Shown piece by piece: positions 15,984 through 22,844 of a stretch of DNA of 23,147 nt; position 1 is the first letter of the stretch, and every line of letters begins with the position of its first letter. Where the stretch lies: NCBI GenBank assembly GCA_020721745.1, contig DYMC01000011.1, forward strand, positions 1 through 23,147. The letters are read 5' to 3'. Position numbers and translations under genes: made by a program. The stretch comes from Lentisphaera sp. (lineage in GTDB: Bacteria > Verrucomicrobiota > Lentisphaeria > Victivallales > GWF2-50-93). The notes beneath the pieces were generated by a model. The model had not been told where the DNA came from and made no database searches. It saw nothing but the letters and a program-made list of their open reading frames with translations.

Positions 15984-16011
15984 ATTCTAGCATATGGTCT
16001 TTGAAAATCAA
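15984..16011 (-). promoter_or_regulatory. Sigma70-type promoter for the small membrane protein and prmC
   Basis: On the minus strand TTGATT (16011-16006) is followed after 16 bases by TAGAAT (15989-15984), preceded by TGC as in extended -10 promoters. It matches the consensus at four of six and five of six positions, and a transcript would start about 55-60 bases before TTG 15919. Confidence 0.55.
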
Positions 16012-16141
16012 AGCTGAAGGTGGTTGATTTGTGAGGGGAGGGCGGACGTAATGTGTCGGTTTTTTCTGAAACAGAGTGCGCCGTGGCGGGGATTTCCCCT
16101 GTGTCATGCGGAGAAAGTAGGTCGGTTGTTCTCTGGTGCAC

Positions 16142-16170
16142 GGTAGGGCGGCCATTCCTGGCCGCCAGGG
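16142..16170 (-). repeat. REP-like hairpin with GTAGGGCGG head
   Basis: GGTAGGGCGGCC then ATTCCT then GGCCGCC: a GGCGGCC/GGCCGCC hairpin preceded by GTAG. It shares the GTAGGGCG head with the units after clpB (where it reads GCGCCCTACC on the plus strand) and with 23084. Confidence 0.55.
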
Positions 16171-16189
16171 GAGAAGCCAAGGCGGTGGA

Positions 16190-16231
16190 TGTCGGGCAGG
16201 AATCCTCCAAAGGAGGACAGGTGCCCAACAT
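16190..16231. repeat. Two-tier hairpin TCCTCC-AAA-GGAGGA inside GGGCA/TGCCC
   Basis: A perfect TCCTCC/GGAGGA stem (16203-16217) is enclosed by GGGCA and TGCCC, with four-base internal loops, and by ATGT/ACAT outside. It lies downstream of tgt and may be part of the same repeat island as the REP-like hairpin, or a transcript-end structure. There is no T-run. Confidence 0.45.
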
Positions 16232-16272
16232 ACTTCGGGTGCGCAAAAGTGTCGAAAAGCGCTTGAGGCCGG

Positions 16273-17379
16273 TCAGCGGTTGGGCGCGCTGTATTCCTCT
16301 GCGAATTTCGCAAAAGTTCCTTCGGATATGTGTTTTCTGATGTTTTGCATCAGGGAGAAGTAGAAGTGCAGGTTGTGGATGGTGAGGAGTCTGATTCCGA
16401 GCATTTCTCCGACGTTGAGGAGGTGCCGGATGTAGGACTTGCTGAAGTTTTTGCATGTGTAGCAGTTGCAGTTTTCGTCCACTGGGGAGATATCCTTCGC
16501 GTATCTGGCGGCTTTCACCGGGATGTCCTCTCCTTTGCCGACGAAGGCGGTGCCGTGTCTGGCGAGTCGTGTCGGCAGGACGCAGTCGAACATGTCCATC
16601 CCCCCGGCGACGGCTTTTACGATCTGTTTTGGCATTCCGACGCCCATGAGGTATCTGGGTTTTTCCTTTGGGAGGACTGCTTCGGTCCATCGGATGCATT
16701 CGATCATGGTCTCCTCGGGTTCGCCCACGCTGAGTCCGCCGAGGGCATAGCCGTCGAAGTCGAGTCTCACGAGTTCCTCCGCGGATTTTCTTCTTAGATC
16801 TTCGTATGTGGAGCCCTGGACTATGGCGAATATCCGCTGTCCTTCGCCGAGCTGGAATTCGCGCGATATTTTTTCCCACCGGTGGGTGGCCTCCATTGAT
16901 TTCTCCGCCTCGGCGTGTGTGGCGGGGTAGGGGGTGCATTCGTCGAAGGCCATGACTATGTCGGAGCCGAGCGATTTCTGGATGGACATTGATTCGCGCG
17001 GGCCGAGGAATATGCGGCTTCCATCTATGTGTGACGCGAATTCGACCCCGCCGTCTCTGATCTTGCGTATCTTCGAGAGGCTGAATACCTGGAATCCGCC
17101 GCTGTCGGTGAGTATAGGCTTCCGCCATCCGCAGAATTTGTGGAGGCCTCCGGCGTTCTCTATCACATCCACGCCGGGGCGGGTGAGGAGATGGTAGGTG
17201 TTGGCCAGCATGATTTCGGCGCCGAGCTGCTCCAGTTCGAGCGGGGTGGCCGTCTTGACTGTCGCGCGGGTGCCTACAGGCATGAATACTGGTGTCTCGA
17301 TGTCGCCGTGAGGGGTTCTAATCACTCCTCTGCGCGCCTTCCCGGCGCATTCATGTTTCAGCTCGAAGAAGGCGGGCAT
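16273..17379 (-). CDS. tgt: Queuine/preQ1 tRNA-guanine transglycosylase
   Basis: Protein of 368 aa, normal for bacterial TGT, which swaps G34 for preQ1 in tRNAs with GUN anticodons. The general-acid Asp92 is in TDSGGFQVFSL, the nucleophile Asp265 in MDMFDCVLPTR, and the substrate loop has LGGLSVGE (213-220). The structural zinc site is Cys304, Cys306, Cys309 and His335 (ENCNCYTC...TIHNL), as in E. coli. The stop of the YqhD-like gene at 17381 lies just upstream, one base from the tgt start, so the two are probably co-transcribed. A full 13-base palindrome (16300) encodes AKFA near the C-terminus (357-360). Confidence 0.97.
   Translation of the reverse strand: MPAFFELKHECAGKARRGVIRTPHGDIETPVFMPVGTRATVKTATPLELEQLGAEIMLANTYHLLTRPGVDVIENAGGLHKFCGWRKPILTDSGGFQVFSLSKIRKIRDGGVEFASHIDGSRIFLGPRESMSIQKSLGSDIVMAFDECTPYPATHAEAEKSMEATHRWEKISREFQLGEGQRIFAIVQGSTYEDLRRKSAEELVRLDFDGYALGGLSVGEPEETMIECIRWTEAVLPKEKPRYLMGVGMPKQIVKAVAGGMDMFDCVLPTRLARHGTAFVGKGEDIPVKAARYAKDISPVDENCNCYTCKNFSKSYIRHLLNVGEMLGIRLLTIHNLHFYFSLMQNIRKHISEGTFAKFAEEYSAPNR
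16300..16312. repeat. TGCGAATTTCGCA palindrome in tgt
   Basis: Full 13-base copy of the window-wide motif. On the tgt coding strand it reads GCG AAA TTC GCA, giving Ala-Lys-Phe-Ala close to the C-terminus. Confidence 0.8.
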
Positions 17380-17380
17380 A

Positions 17381-18523
17381 TCATCTTCTCGACAGGATTA
17401 TTTTTGCGGCCTCGCCGGGTCCGATGTCTCCGTGTTCGCCGAAGGCGGCTTTTCTTTCTGTGAATCTTGCGCGTATTCTCTCTGCGGCCTCGTCCGCGCT
17501 GATCCTGTAGTCCGACAACCTGGTCGGCATTCCAATGGAGTGGAAGAACTCTTCTGTCGCCTTTATCGCGGCGTTGGCTCCCTTCACGCCAAAGACCCTT
17601 TCCCCGAATTGCCCGAGCTTGGCTTTTTTTGTCTTGAGCTTGAATTTCCAGACTCCGGGCATGAGGATTGCAAGCGTCTCGGCGTGGTCGAGGCCGTAGA
17701 AGGCGGTGAGTTCGTGGCCGATCATGTGCGTGGCCCAGTCCTGCGGGACACCGCATCCGATCAGGTTGTTCAGCGCGAGAGTGGAGCACCACATCAGTGA
17801 TGCTCTGGAATGGTAGTCCGGCTTCCTGTCCATCGCCCTTGGGGCGATCTCGACAAGCGTCTGGACTATTCCCTCGGCGAATCTGTCCTGCAGGGGGGCA
17901 CCGGCGGGGAAGGTCATGTATTGCTCCATCACGTGGGCGAAGCTGTCCACAATTCCGTTCCTCACCTGCTTTACCGGAAGGGAGTATGTCGTCTCGGGGT
18001 CCAGCACCGAGAAGCGGGGATAGACCCATGGGGAGGAGAAATGGAGTTTTTCCTTTGTCGCCTCGCGGGATATCACCGAGTTGCTGTTTGCTTCGCTGCC
18101 GGTGGCCGGAAGAGTGAGGACTGCGCCTATCGGCAGCGCCGAGCGGACGTTCGACCCGGATGTCCGAAGTATGTCCCAGGGATCTTTCCCCTTGAACAGC
18201 GCCGCGGCGGCGATGAACTTGGCCGCGTCGAGCACGGAGCCACCTCCGGCCGCGAGGATGAAGGAGAGCTTCTCCTTCTTGAGCAGCTTCACGGCCTGCA
18301 GGCATGTCTCGTATCGGGGATTTGCCTCCACGCCTGGGAATTCGACGACTCTGCGCCCGGAGAGCGCCTTGCGGACCTGTTCGTAGACTCCGTTCTTCTT
18401 GATCGAGCCCCCGCCGTAGAGGAGCAGGACGCGGGATTTTCGGTCCACTCTTGAGGAAATTCCCGGAATCGTGCCTCTGCCGAATATTATCTCGGTCGGA
18501 TTGTGGAAGATGAAATTCTCCAT
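17381..18523 (-). CDS. yqhD: Iron-type alcohol dehydrogenase, YqhD-like NADPH aldehyde reductase
   Basis: Protein of 380 aa that aligns by eye along nearly its whole length with E. coli YqhD (butanol dehydrogenase/aldehyde reductase). Landmarks: YGGGSIKKNGVYEQV (36-50) for NADP binding, AAGGGSVLDAAKFIA (91-105), and LPATGSEAN (138-146). The metal ligands correspond to Asp193, His197, His266 and His280 (NGIVDSFAH, THMIGHELTAFYGLDH). Such enzymes detoxify aldehydes such as methylglyoxal or glyoxal, or reduce butanal. GAGGAG seven bases before ATG 18523 supports the start. It lies directly upstream of tgt and divergent from mraZ. The gene symbol reflects similarity, not proven function. Confidence 0.9.
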   Translation of the reverse strand: MENFIFHNPTEIIFGRGTIPGISSRVDRKSRVLLLYGGGSIKKNGVYEQVRKALSGRRVVEFPGVEANPRYETCLQAVKLLKKEKLSFILAAGGGSVLDAAKFIAAAALFKGKDPWDILRTSGSNVRSALPIGAVLTLPATGSEANSNSVISREATKEKLHFSSPWVYPRFSVLDPETTYSLPVKQVRNGIVDSFAHVMEQYMTFPAGAPLQDRFAEGIVQTLVEIAPRAMDRKPDYHSRASLMWCSTLALNNLIGCGVPQDWATHMIGHELTAFYGLDHAETLAILMPGVWKFKLKTKKAKLGQFGERVFGVKGANAAIKATEEFFHSIGMPTRLSDYRISADEAAERIRARFTERKAAFGEHGDIGPGEAAKIILSRR

Positions 18524-18562
18524 GCGCTCTCTCCTCGGTCTCTTCGAGTTTGTGAATCCATA

Positions 18563-18590
18563 CCTCTAGCATCTGATGACCAGTTTTCAA
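18563..18590 (-). promoter_or_regulatory. Candidate promoter for the yqhD-like gene
   Basis: On the minus strand TTGAAA (18590-18585), a 16-base spacer and TAGAGG (18568-18563) with TGC just before it. The spacing and TGC are the same as in the promoter at 15984-16011, but the -10 match is weak. Confidence 0.35.
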
Positions 18591-18616
18591 CATCGAATAT
18601 TTTTTGCTTTTTTGGC

Positions 18617-18642
18617 TTGACATGTTTCTATTATGGTATAAA
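18617..18642 (+). promoter_or_regulatory. Candidate promoter for mraZ
   Basis: A perfect TTGACA (18617-18622) and TATAAA (18637-18642) are only 14 bases apart; TTGGCT (18612-18617) gives 19. Neither spacing is ideal, but this AT-rich patch directly before mraZ is the obvious promoter. The -10 overlaps the first TGG-repeat of the proposed operator. Confidence 0.4.
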
Positions 18643-18667
18643 TTGGACTTAAATGGAGTAGAATGGA
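18633..18667 (+). promoter_or_regulatory. Probable MraZ operator: four TGG repeats at 10-bp spacing
   Basis: ATGGT (18633), TTGGA (18643), ATGGA (18653) and ATGGA (18663) are direct repeats with exactly five-base spacers, ending nine bases before the mraZ start. Known MraZ boxes are tandem TGG-containing pentamers (TGGGN in E. coli) with five-base spacers in the mraZ promoter, through which MraZ represses itself. The match in layout and place suggests autoregulation here; binding itself is inference. Confidence 0.65.
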
Positions 18668-18676
18668 TTAACGAAA

Positions 18677-19159
18677 ATGCTCCCATTTTTCGGACAGGAG
18701 AAGGTCTCGGTTGATGCCAACGGCAGGGTGAAGCTCTGTCCGAGGTTCTTGGCCGATTTCAAGGATTCGGGCGGATGGGACATAGTTCTCTTTTCGCTTC
18801 CCGAGGGTGGTGTGGCCATATATCCGGAGAAGACATTTCTGCGGATGAGGAGGTCCGAGCTTGACGAGGCGGAGAAATCCGGGGGCAGTGTGCTGCAGAG
18901 GAGGCGGCTCAGGTTTTCCGGCGCGATGACGCAGTCGGAGAAGATATCGAACCAGGGGCGCATCACGATTCCGCATTTCATGCGCGAGGACTGCGGGCTT
19001 GCGCCCAACTCCGATGTTGTGATGGTCGGAATCCAGATTGGCATCGAGATATGGTCGTCCGAGAGGTGGTCTGGGGAGCTCGACAAGATGCGCAGACACA
19101 GCAATGAGAAGGGTGAACGCGAGATGGCGTCCGACCTGATGGACCCGAGGCGGGAATGA
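18677..19159 (+). CDS. mraZ: MraZ-family transcriptional regulator
   Basis: Protein of 160 aa with two SpoVT/AbrB-type half-domains: VDANGRVKLCPRF (12-24) and SNQGRITIPHFMR (91-103), the DxxGR signatures of MraZ (first Asp kept, second replaced by Asn92). LAPNSDVVMVGIQIGIEIWSSERW (108-131) matches the C-terminal MraZ strand and helix. MraZ normally forms ring-shaped oligomers that repress the division/cell-wall cluster. Here no rsmH, ftsL or ftsI follows; instead a zinc-finger ORF and a membrane ORF do. Four TGG-repeats upstream look like its own operator. No good Shine-Dalgarno sequence precedes ATG 18677. It may be a second, repurposed MraZ copy. Confidence 0.85.
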   Translation: MLPFFGQEKVSVDANGRVKLCPRFLADFKDSGGWDIVLFSLPEGGVAIYPEKTFLRMRRSELDEAEKSGGSVLQRRRLRFSGAMTQSEKISNQGRITIPHFMREDCGLAPNSDVVMVGIQIGIEIWSSERWSGELDKMRRHSNEKGEREMASDLMDPRRE

Positions 19160-19196
19160 GTGCGGATATGATTATAATGAAAAATGGAGGGTAAGG

Positions 19197-19433
19197 ATGA
19201 AGGCGACGTATTATCCGGAGAGGACGACGGACTCGATCCAGCTTTTCGCCAGGTCGTTCAACGGCAGGGAGAGTGTGAAGAATTGCTTCTGCTCGTTCTG
19301 CGCGAAGTCGGGCATGCCCCGGCACGAATGCTACATTTCGGAGGATGAGGTTGGAGGGGTTGACGAGAGCACTGGCGAGATAATCTGCAAGTACTGTTTG
19401 AACCTGATATCGAAGATGAGGGAAATGAAATGA
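19197..19433 (+). CDS. Small Cys-rich protein with a ClpX-like C4 zinc-finger pattern
   Basis: Product of 78 aa. CSFC (32-35) and CKYC (64-67) resemble the two halves of the ClpX N-terminal zinc-binding domain (CSFCGK...ICDEC), but the gap is longer and contains extra potential ligands (Cys30, His43, Cys45). The AAA+ part of ClpX is absent. GGAGGG upstream of ATG 19197 is a strong ribosome binding site. It lies 37 bases after mraZ and its stop overlaps the next ORF (ATGA), so the three genes form an operon. A role as a protein-binding adaptor or DNA-binding partner is possible, but not shown. Confidence 0.7.
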   Translation: MKATYYPERTTDSIQLFARSFNGRESVKNCFCSFCAKSGMPRHECYISEDEVGGVDESTGEIICKYCLNLISKMREMK

Positions 19434-19768
19434 AGACTTTCAAGGTCGAGAGAACCGGGCATGGAGTCGTCCTGCTTGTGCTTGCCGGCTACCTTGCCGT
19501 CTTTCTGCTCGTGTCGTGTATGCAGACATTCATGGCCCGTTCGGAGATGGCCGCCACGGAGCGCAGAAGTATTGACAAGATATGTGGCTTGGCCGGGCGA
19601 ATATCCTCCGAAATTCCGGTCGAGAACAGGGATGCTTGGATAGACTCTTTTCAGAGGAGTCCCGAGCTGATTCTGGTATGCGCCGAGAAGGCGGCGATGG
19701 AATCTCCGGGGGGCGGCCAGTTCTCGCTGGCCATATCCGAGACGGCGCCTCTGTCCGTCATGTTCTGA
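19430..19768 (+). CDS. Single-pass membrane protein in the mraZ operon, unknown
   Basis: Product of 112 aa: a short basic N-terminus (MKTFKVERTGHG), one hydrophobic helix (about 11-31, ending in VSC) and a soluble remainder of about 80 residues, probably outside the membrane. The Cys at residue 30 lies within VSCMQ and does not form a convincing lipobox. Translation is coupled to the zinc-finger ORF by an ATGA overlap. Its size and topology recall FtsL, which follows mraZ in classical clusters, but no leucine-zipper pattern is seen, so I do not call it that. Confidence 0.65.
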   Translation: MKTFKVERTGHGVVLLVLAGYLAVFLLVSCMQTFMARSEMAATERRSIDKICGLAGRISSEIPVENRDAWIDSFQRSPELILVCAEKAAMESPGGGQFSLAISETAPLSVMF

Positions 19769-19837
19769 ACAGAGTCTTCGCTGGCGTCGGCCGCGGTCGA
19801 AGATTTTCAATGTCAAAGATTTTTAAGGAGATTGGAA

Positions 19838-20782
19838 ATGCAAAGGTTAAAGGGTATTCCCGGATACATTGATCTGCAGGTGAACGGCATAAAGGGAATT
19901 GACTATTCCAGCGAGGAGCTTTCGTCCGATGCCTTTGTATTCTCATGCAAAGAGCTGAAGAAGAATTCGACGATTGGTTTTCTGCCTACAATAATCACAT
20001 CCCCTGACTCACTGCTTCTGAGAAATCTCGGTATAATGGCCTCCTGTCTCCGCTTCAAGGAGGTTTCACGGATGGTCCTGGGCTTCCACTTGGAGGGGCC
20101 TTTCATATCGCGGGAGGACGGCGCCCGCGGCGCACATAGCCTGCAGTGGGTGGCGGACAACAATCTGTCATGGCTGGCCAAGGTGCGGAAGGCATCCGGC
20201 GGACGTGTCAGGATGGTGACTGTTTCCGCCGAGCAGAAAGGGATCGCCGGATTCATCAGGTCGGCCAGACGCGATGGCATCGTCGTGTCTCTTGGGCACC
20301 AGCTCGCGGATGAAGGGCAGATCGCTCTGGCGGTCAAGGCCGGGGCCAGCTCCCTCACCCATCTGGGCAACGGGCTGCCCCAGAAGATACATCGCTTCGA
20401 GAATCCCCTATGGCCGTCTCTCGCGGAGGATCGTCTCAAGGCGATGATGATTCCCGACGGCTGGCATCTGCCGGAGGCTCTGGTCAAGGTGATAATCCGG
20501 GCCAAGGGTATAGACAATGTGATCGCGGTGAGCGATGCTTCCCCTCTGGCGCTCATGCCTCCAGGCGATTATCGCGCCCTTGAAAACAGAGTGAGAATAG
20601 ACAGGAGAGGCAAGCTCTTCAATCCGGACACTGGCTATCTCGTGGGCTCCTGGAGCACCTTGCGCCAATGCGTGGAGTGGATGAGGGGGCTTGACTTTCT
20701 GGACGGAAGCGACATTGCGAAGCTGGTCTACCACAATCCGCTGAAGCTTCTTGGAATCAAGAAACTCCCCTTGGCCGGCTGA
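19838..20782 (+). CDS. Compact NagA-like N-acetylglucosamine-6-phosphate deacetylase homologue
   Basis: Protein of 314 aa against about 380 for E. coli NagA. It begins straight at GYIDLQVNG (9-17), which lies near residue 55 in NagA, and ends soon after the barrel, so both flanking beta-sandwich segments are missing. Active-site motifs remain: HLEGPF with the metal-binding Glu, SLGHQ, LTHLGNGLP and the catalytic Asp in AVSDAS. The expected reaction is deacetylation of GlcNAc-6-P to GlcN-6-P in amino-sugar recycling, but the shortened form may have another substrate. AAGGAG (19825-19830) is seven bases before ATG 19838, which I prefer to TTG 19832. It is convergent with the FAD gene. Confidence 0.8.
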   Translation: MQRLKGIPGYIDLQVNGIKGIDYSSEELSSDAFVFSCKELKKNSTIGFLPTIITSPDSLLLRNLGIMASCLRFKEVSRMVLGFHLEGPFISREDGARGAHSLQWVADNNLSWLAKVRKASGGRVRMVTVSAEQKGIAGFIRSARRDGIVVSLGHQLADEGQIALAVKAGASSLTHLGNGLPQKIHRFENPLWPSLAEDRLKAMMIPDGWHLPEALVKVIIRAKGIDNVIAVSDASPLALMPPGDYRALENRVRIDRRGKLFNPDTGYLVGSWSTLRQCVEWMRGLDFLDGSDIAKLVYHNPLKLLGIKKLPLAG

Positions 20783-20802
20783 AGAATCGGCCCGGTATGG
20801 GG

Positions 20803-22794
20803 TCATCCGTATATTTTCCCCTCCCTGTAGTCAGCCCATGCGTTCTCGAACCAGGCATTCGAATCGGGCATAGGCCTCCTCGGAACCCATTTGTTCCGGA
20901 CCTTCCCGTCCTCCATCCATGTTTCGAGAACCTTGTCCTTGAAGCTCTCGTCCTCTGCGGCGAAACGCCACTCGTCGGGAAGAGCCTTGTGCGCCTTGGT
21001 CCCATCCTTGTCGAGGACCAGGGCCGAGCCGCGGCTCCCAACACCGCTCTTGACAGCGAAGAGGACCGCCTCGAGATATACGCAGTGAGCGAAGCACAGT
21101 TGCGAATTTCGCAGAGCCTCCGCGACTCCGCCGAGGCCTTCTCCGGCGCATCCGTCCTTCTTTATCCCTTCCCAAAGTTTCCACGCTTCACGGACGGATT
21201 TTTCGAGCTTCTCCCTTGAGCGGATGTGTGCAGCAGCCTCCGACATTCTGGATTGGATTTCATCCCTCACGCTCTTCCAGCCCCGCTTGGACTTGGAGCA
21301 TTTCGCAATTTGACGCAGTGTCTCGGAGAGAGATTTTTCCGCGATCTTGCAGGCCATCTTCATATTTAGAGTCTTGTCCGCGTATTTATGCGCGATGAAC
21401 TCCGCGGCGCGGAATCCGCCCACCTGCCCGGAATTCAAAGCGGAGCCTCCAGGGCGATATACCCCGTGCGAACCGTTCACCTCGCCAACCGGGAAGAGGT
21501 GCTTGATGCTGGTGGACTCCCACCAGAGGTTTCCGGCAAGGCCTCCATTGTTGTGCTGGGCGCATACGGCGATCTCAAGCGGCTCCTTTCTGATGTCTAT
21601 TCCGTGGTCCAGATATAGATCTATCGCAGGACGATTCATCTTTGCGAGCCTGTCTATCGGCGTTCCGAAAACCGCGTTCGACCTCTCCAGATAGCCTCTC
21701 GCTTCATCGCTGAGAGATTTGAAGTCGAAGCCTTCGCAATTTTTCCTGAAGTCAAGGAATACTCTTCTGTCCTTGAGCACGGTCTCGATGTAGACAAGAA
21801 TATCAACTATGGACGAGCCGCCTACGACTTTCCGGGGATCGAAGGGCCACTGGTAGCCCTTGAGGAAAATCGCGCTGTTCATCTCTCCCACGGAGCCGAA
21901 GTATTCGCGCATGAACTCCTTCGGATCGCCCTCCCCATCGGAAGAAGTGCTGACAAATTTCGGTATCACCTGCATGTAGGTGCCGGAAACATTCCAGCGG
22001 AACTTAATGGACGCCATGCCGTATTGGGATTCCGGCAGGCTCTGCGCCTTCGCCCCTGCCTGAAGGGCAAGCCCGATCGCGCCAGTGTGGACATTCGGAT
22101 AGACGCTGGTCCTGTAAAGCCCTCCCGGACCGCCGACGGCGAAAACAACATTCTCCGCGATGTATGCCTCAAGCGCATCCTCCGGCCTCGCATTTTTCCG
22201 GCCTCTGTCAATTGCAATCAGGCCACATGCGCGGAGCGAATCACCGGATCCGCAGGTGAGAATAGAAAGAGCGACACGCCCCTCGGCTATCTTCACAGGC
22301 CGCCTCTTCAACTCCCGGATCAGAGCCCTGCACATCTCGCGCGATGTGTAGGGACCGACAGATGTCGCACGCTGCAAAGGATCATGGTCCGTCTTGTATC
22401 CGACGAACTGACCGTATGCGTCGCTAGGAAAGGGAACACCGAGATTCACCAGATTAAGAAAGGCTCTCGCAGAAAGACTCGCCTCGACCATCGCTAAATC
22501 CCCATGCATGGAGCCGCCCTTGAAGAATGATTCCGCAAGAGAAACAGGTGAATCCTTGTCTGCCCCGTAGAGACCGAGCTTGTAGTATGTCTGCTTGTCG
22601 CTGCCGGTGTTTATCGAAGTGCCCATCGAGAGCCCCTCGCTTATCACGCAGACATCCTTCACACCCTCGCTGTCAAGCCTTATCGCGGCATTCAGCCCCG
22701 CCGCACCGCTGCCAAGAACAACACTGCCATGCAAATGGACGGGAATCTTCACTGTCCTCCCGCCAAACTTCACCTTCAACTTTTTGTCCTTCAT
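20803..22794 (-). CDS. FAD-dependent oxidoreductase of the fumarate reductase/succinate dehydrogenase flavoprotein type
   Basis: Protein of 663 aa. The dinucleotide-binding motif VVLGSGAAGLNAAIRL is at 25-40, followed by the fumarate-reductase-like GTSINTGSDKQ; later FAVGGPGGLYRTSVYPNVHTGAIGLALQAGA, CAQHNNGGLAGN and GEVNGSHGVYRPGGSALNSGQVGG, which in this superfamily contact FAD. The C-terminal 200 residues are helical like the SdhA/NadB tail. No signal peptide and no iron-sulfur or membrane partner is seen nearby, so it is not an ordinary respiratory SdhA; the substrate is unknown. The ribosome binding site is weak (CGGGGC). One full palindrome copy at 21101 encodes LRNSQ. Confidence 0.8.
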   Translation of the reverse strand: MKDKKLKVKFGGRTVKIPVHLHGSVVLGSGAAGLNAAIRLDSEGVKDVCVISEGLSMGTSINTGSDKQTYYKLGLYGADKDSPVSLAESFFKGGSMHGDLAMVEASLSARAFLNLVNLGVPFPSDAYGQFVGYKTDHDPLQRATSVGPYTSREMCRALIRELKRRPVKIAEGRVALSILTCGSGDSLRACGLIAIDRGRKNARPEDALEAYIAENVVFAVGGPGGLYRTSVYPNVHTGAIGLALQAGAKAQSLPESQYGMASIKFRWNVSGTYMQVIPKFVSTSSDGEGDPKEFMREYFGSVGEMNSAIFLKGYQWPFDPRKVVGGSSIVDILVYIETVLKDRRVFLDFRKNCEGFDFKSLSDEARGYLERSNAVFGTPIDRLAKMNRPAIDLYLDHGIDIRKEPLEIAVCAQHNNGGLAGNLWWESTSIKHLFPVGEVNGSHGVYRPGGSALNSGQVGGFRAAEFIAHKYADKTLNMKMACKIAEKSLSETLRQIAKCSKSKRGWKSVRDEIQSRMSEAAAHIRSREKLEKSVREAWKLWEGIKKDGCAGEGLGGVAEALRNSQLCFAHCVYLEAVLFAVKSGVGSRGSALVLDKDGTKAHKALPDEWRFAAEDESFKDKVLETWMEDGKVRNKWVPRRPMPDSNAWFENAWADYREGKIYG
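21101..21113. repeat. TGCGAATTTCGCA palindrome in the FAD oxidoreductase gene
   Basis: Full 13-base copy of the window-wide motif, read on the coding strand as CTG CGA AAT TCG CAA (Leu-Arg-Asn-Ser-Gln). This is the third reading phase used by the motif in this window. Confidence 0.8.
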
Positions 22795-22811
22795 GTTTTG
22801 CCCCGTTATTA

Positions 22812-22839
22812 ATTTGAGATTTGAGATTTGAAATTTGAG
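22812..22839. repeat. Four tandem ATTTGAG heptads
   Basis: ATTTGAG, ATTTGAG, ATTTGAA, ATTTGAG follow one another without gaps, 18 bases upstream of the FAD gene start codon and so within its leader or promoter. Confidence 0.8.
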
Positions 22840-22844
22840 ATCGT

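Larger units (their letters stand above)
15920..16272. other. Intergenic region between tgt and the small membrane gene
   Basis: No gene is supported. It holds the minus-strand promoter at 15984-16011, a T6 run at 16061-16066, a REP-like hairpin (16144-16166) and a second long hairpin (16190-16231). Both hairpins lie downstream of the tgt stop (minus strand) and may mark its transcript end. Confidence 0.5.

Noticed and set aside
15947..17128. 393-codon minus-strand frame overlapping tgt
   Set aside because: Arg/His/Pro-rich out-of-frame shadow of tgt on the same strand.
20773..20792. GGCCG/CGGCC as a terminator between the NagA-like and FAD genes
   Set aside because: Only five pairs with a ten-base loop and no T-run; too weak to call.
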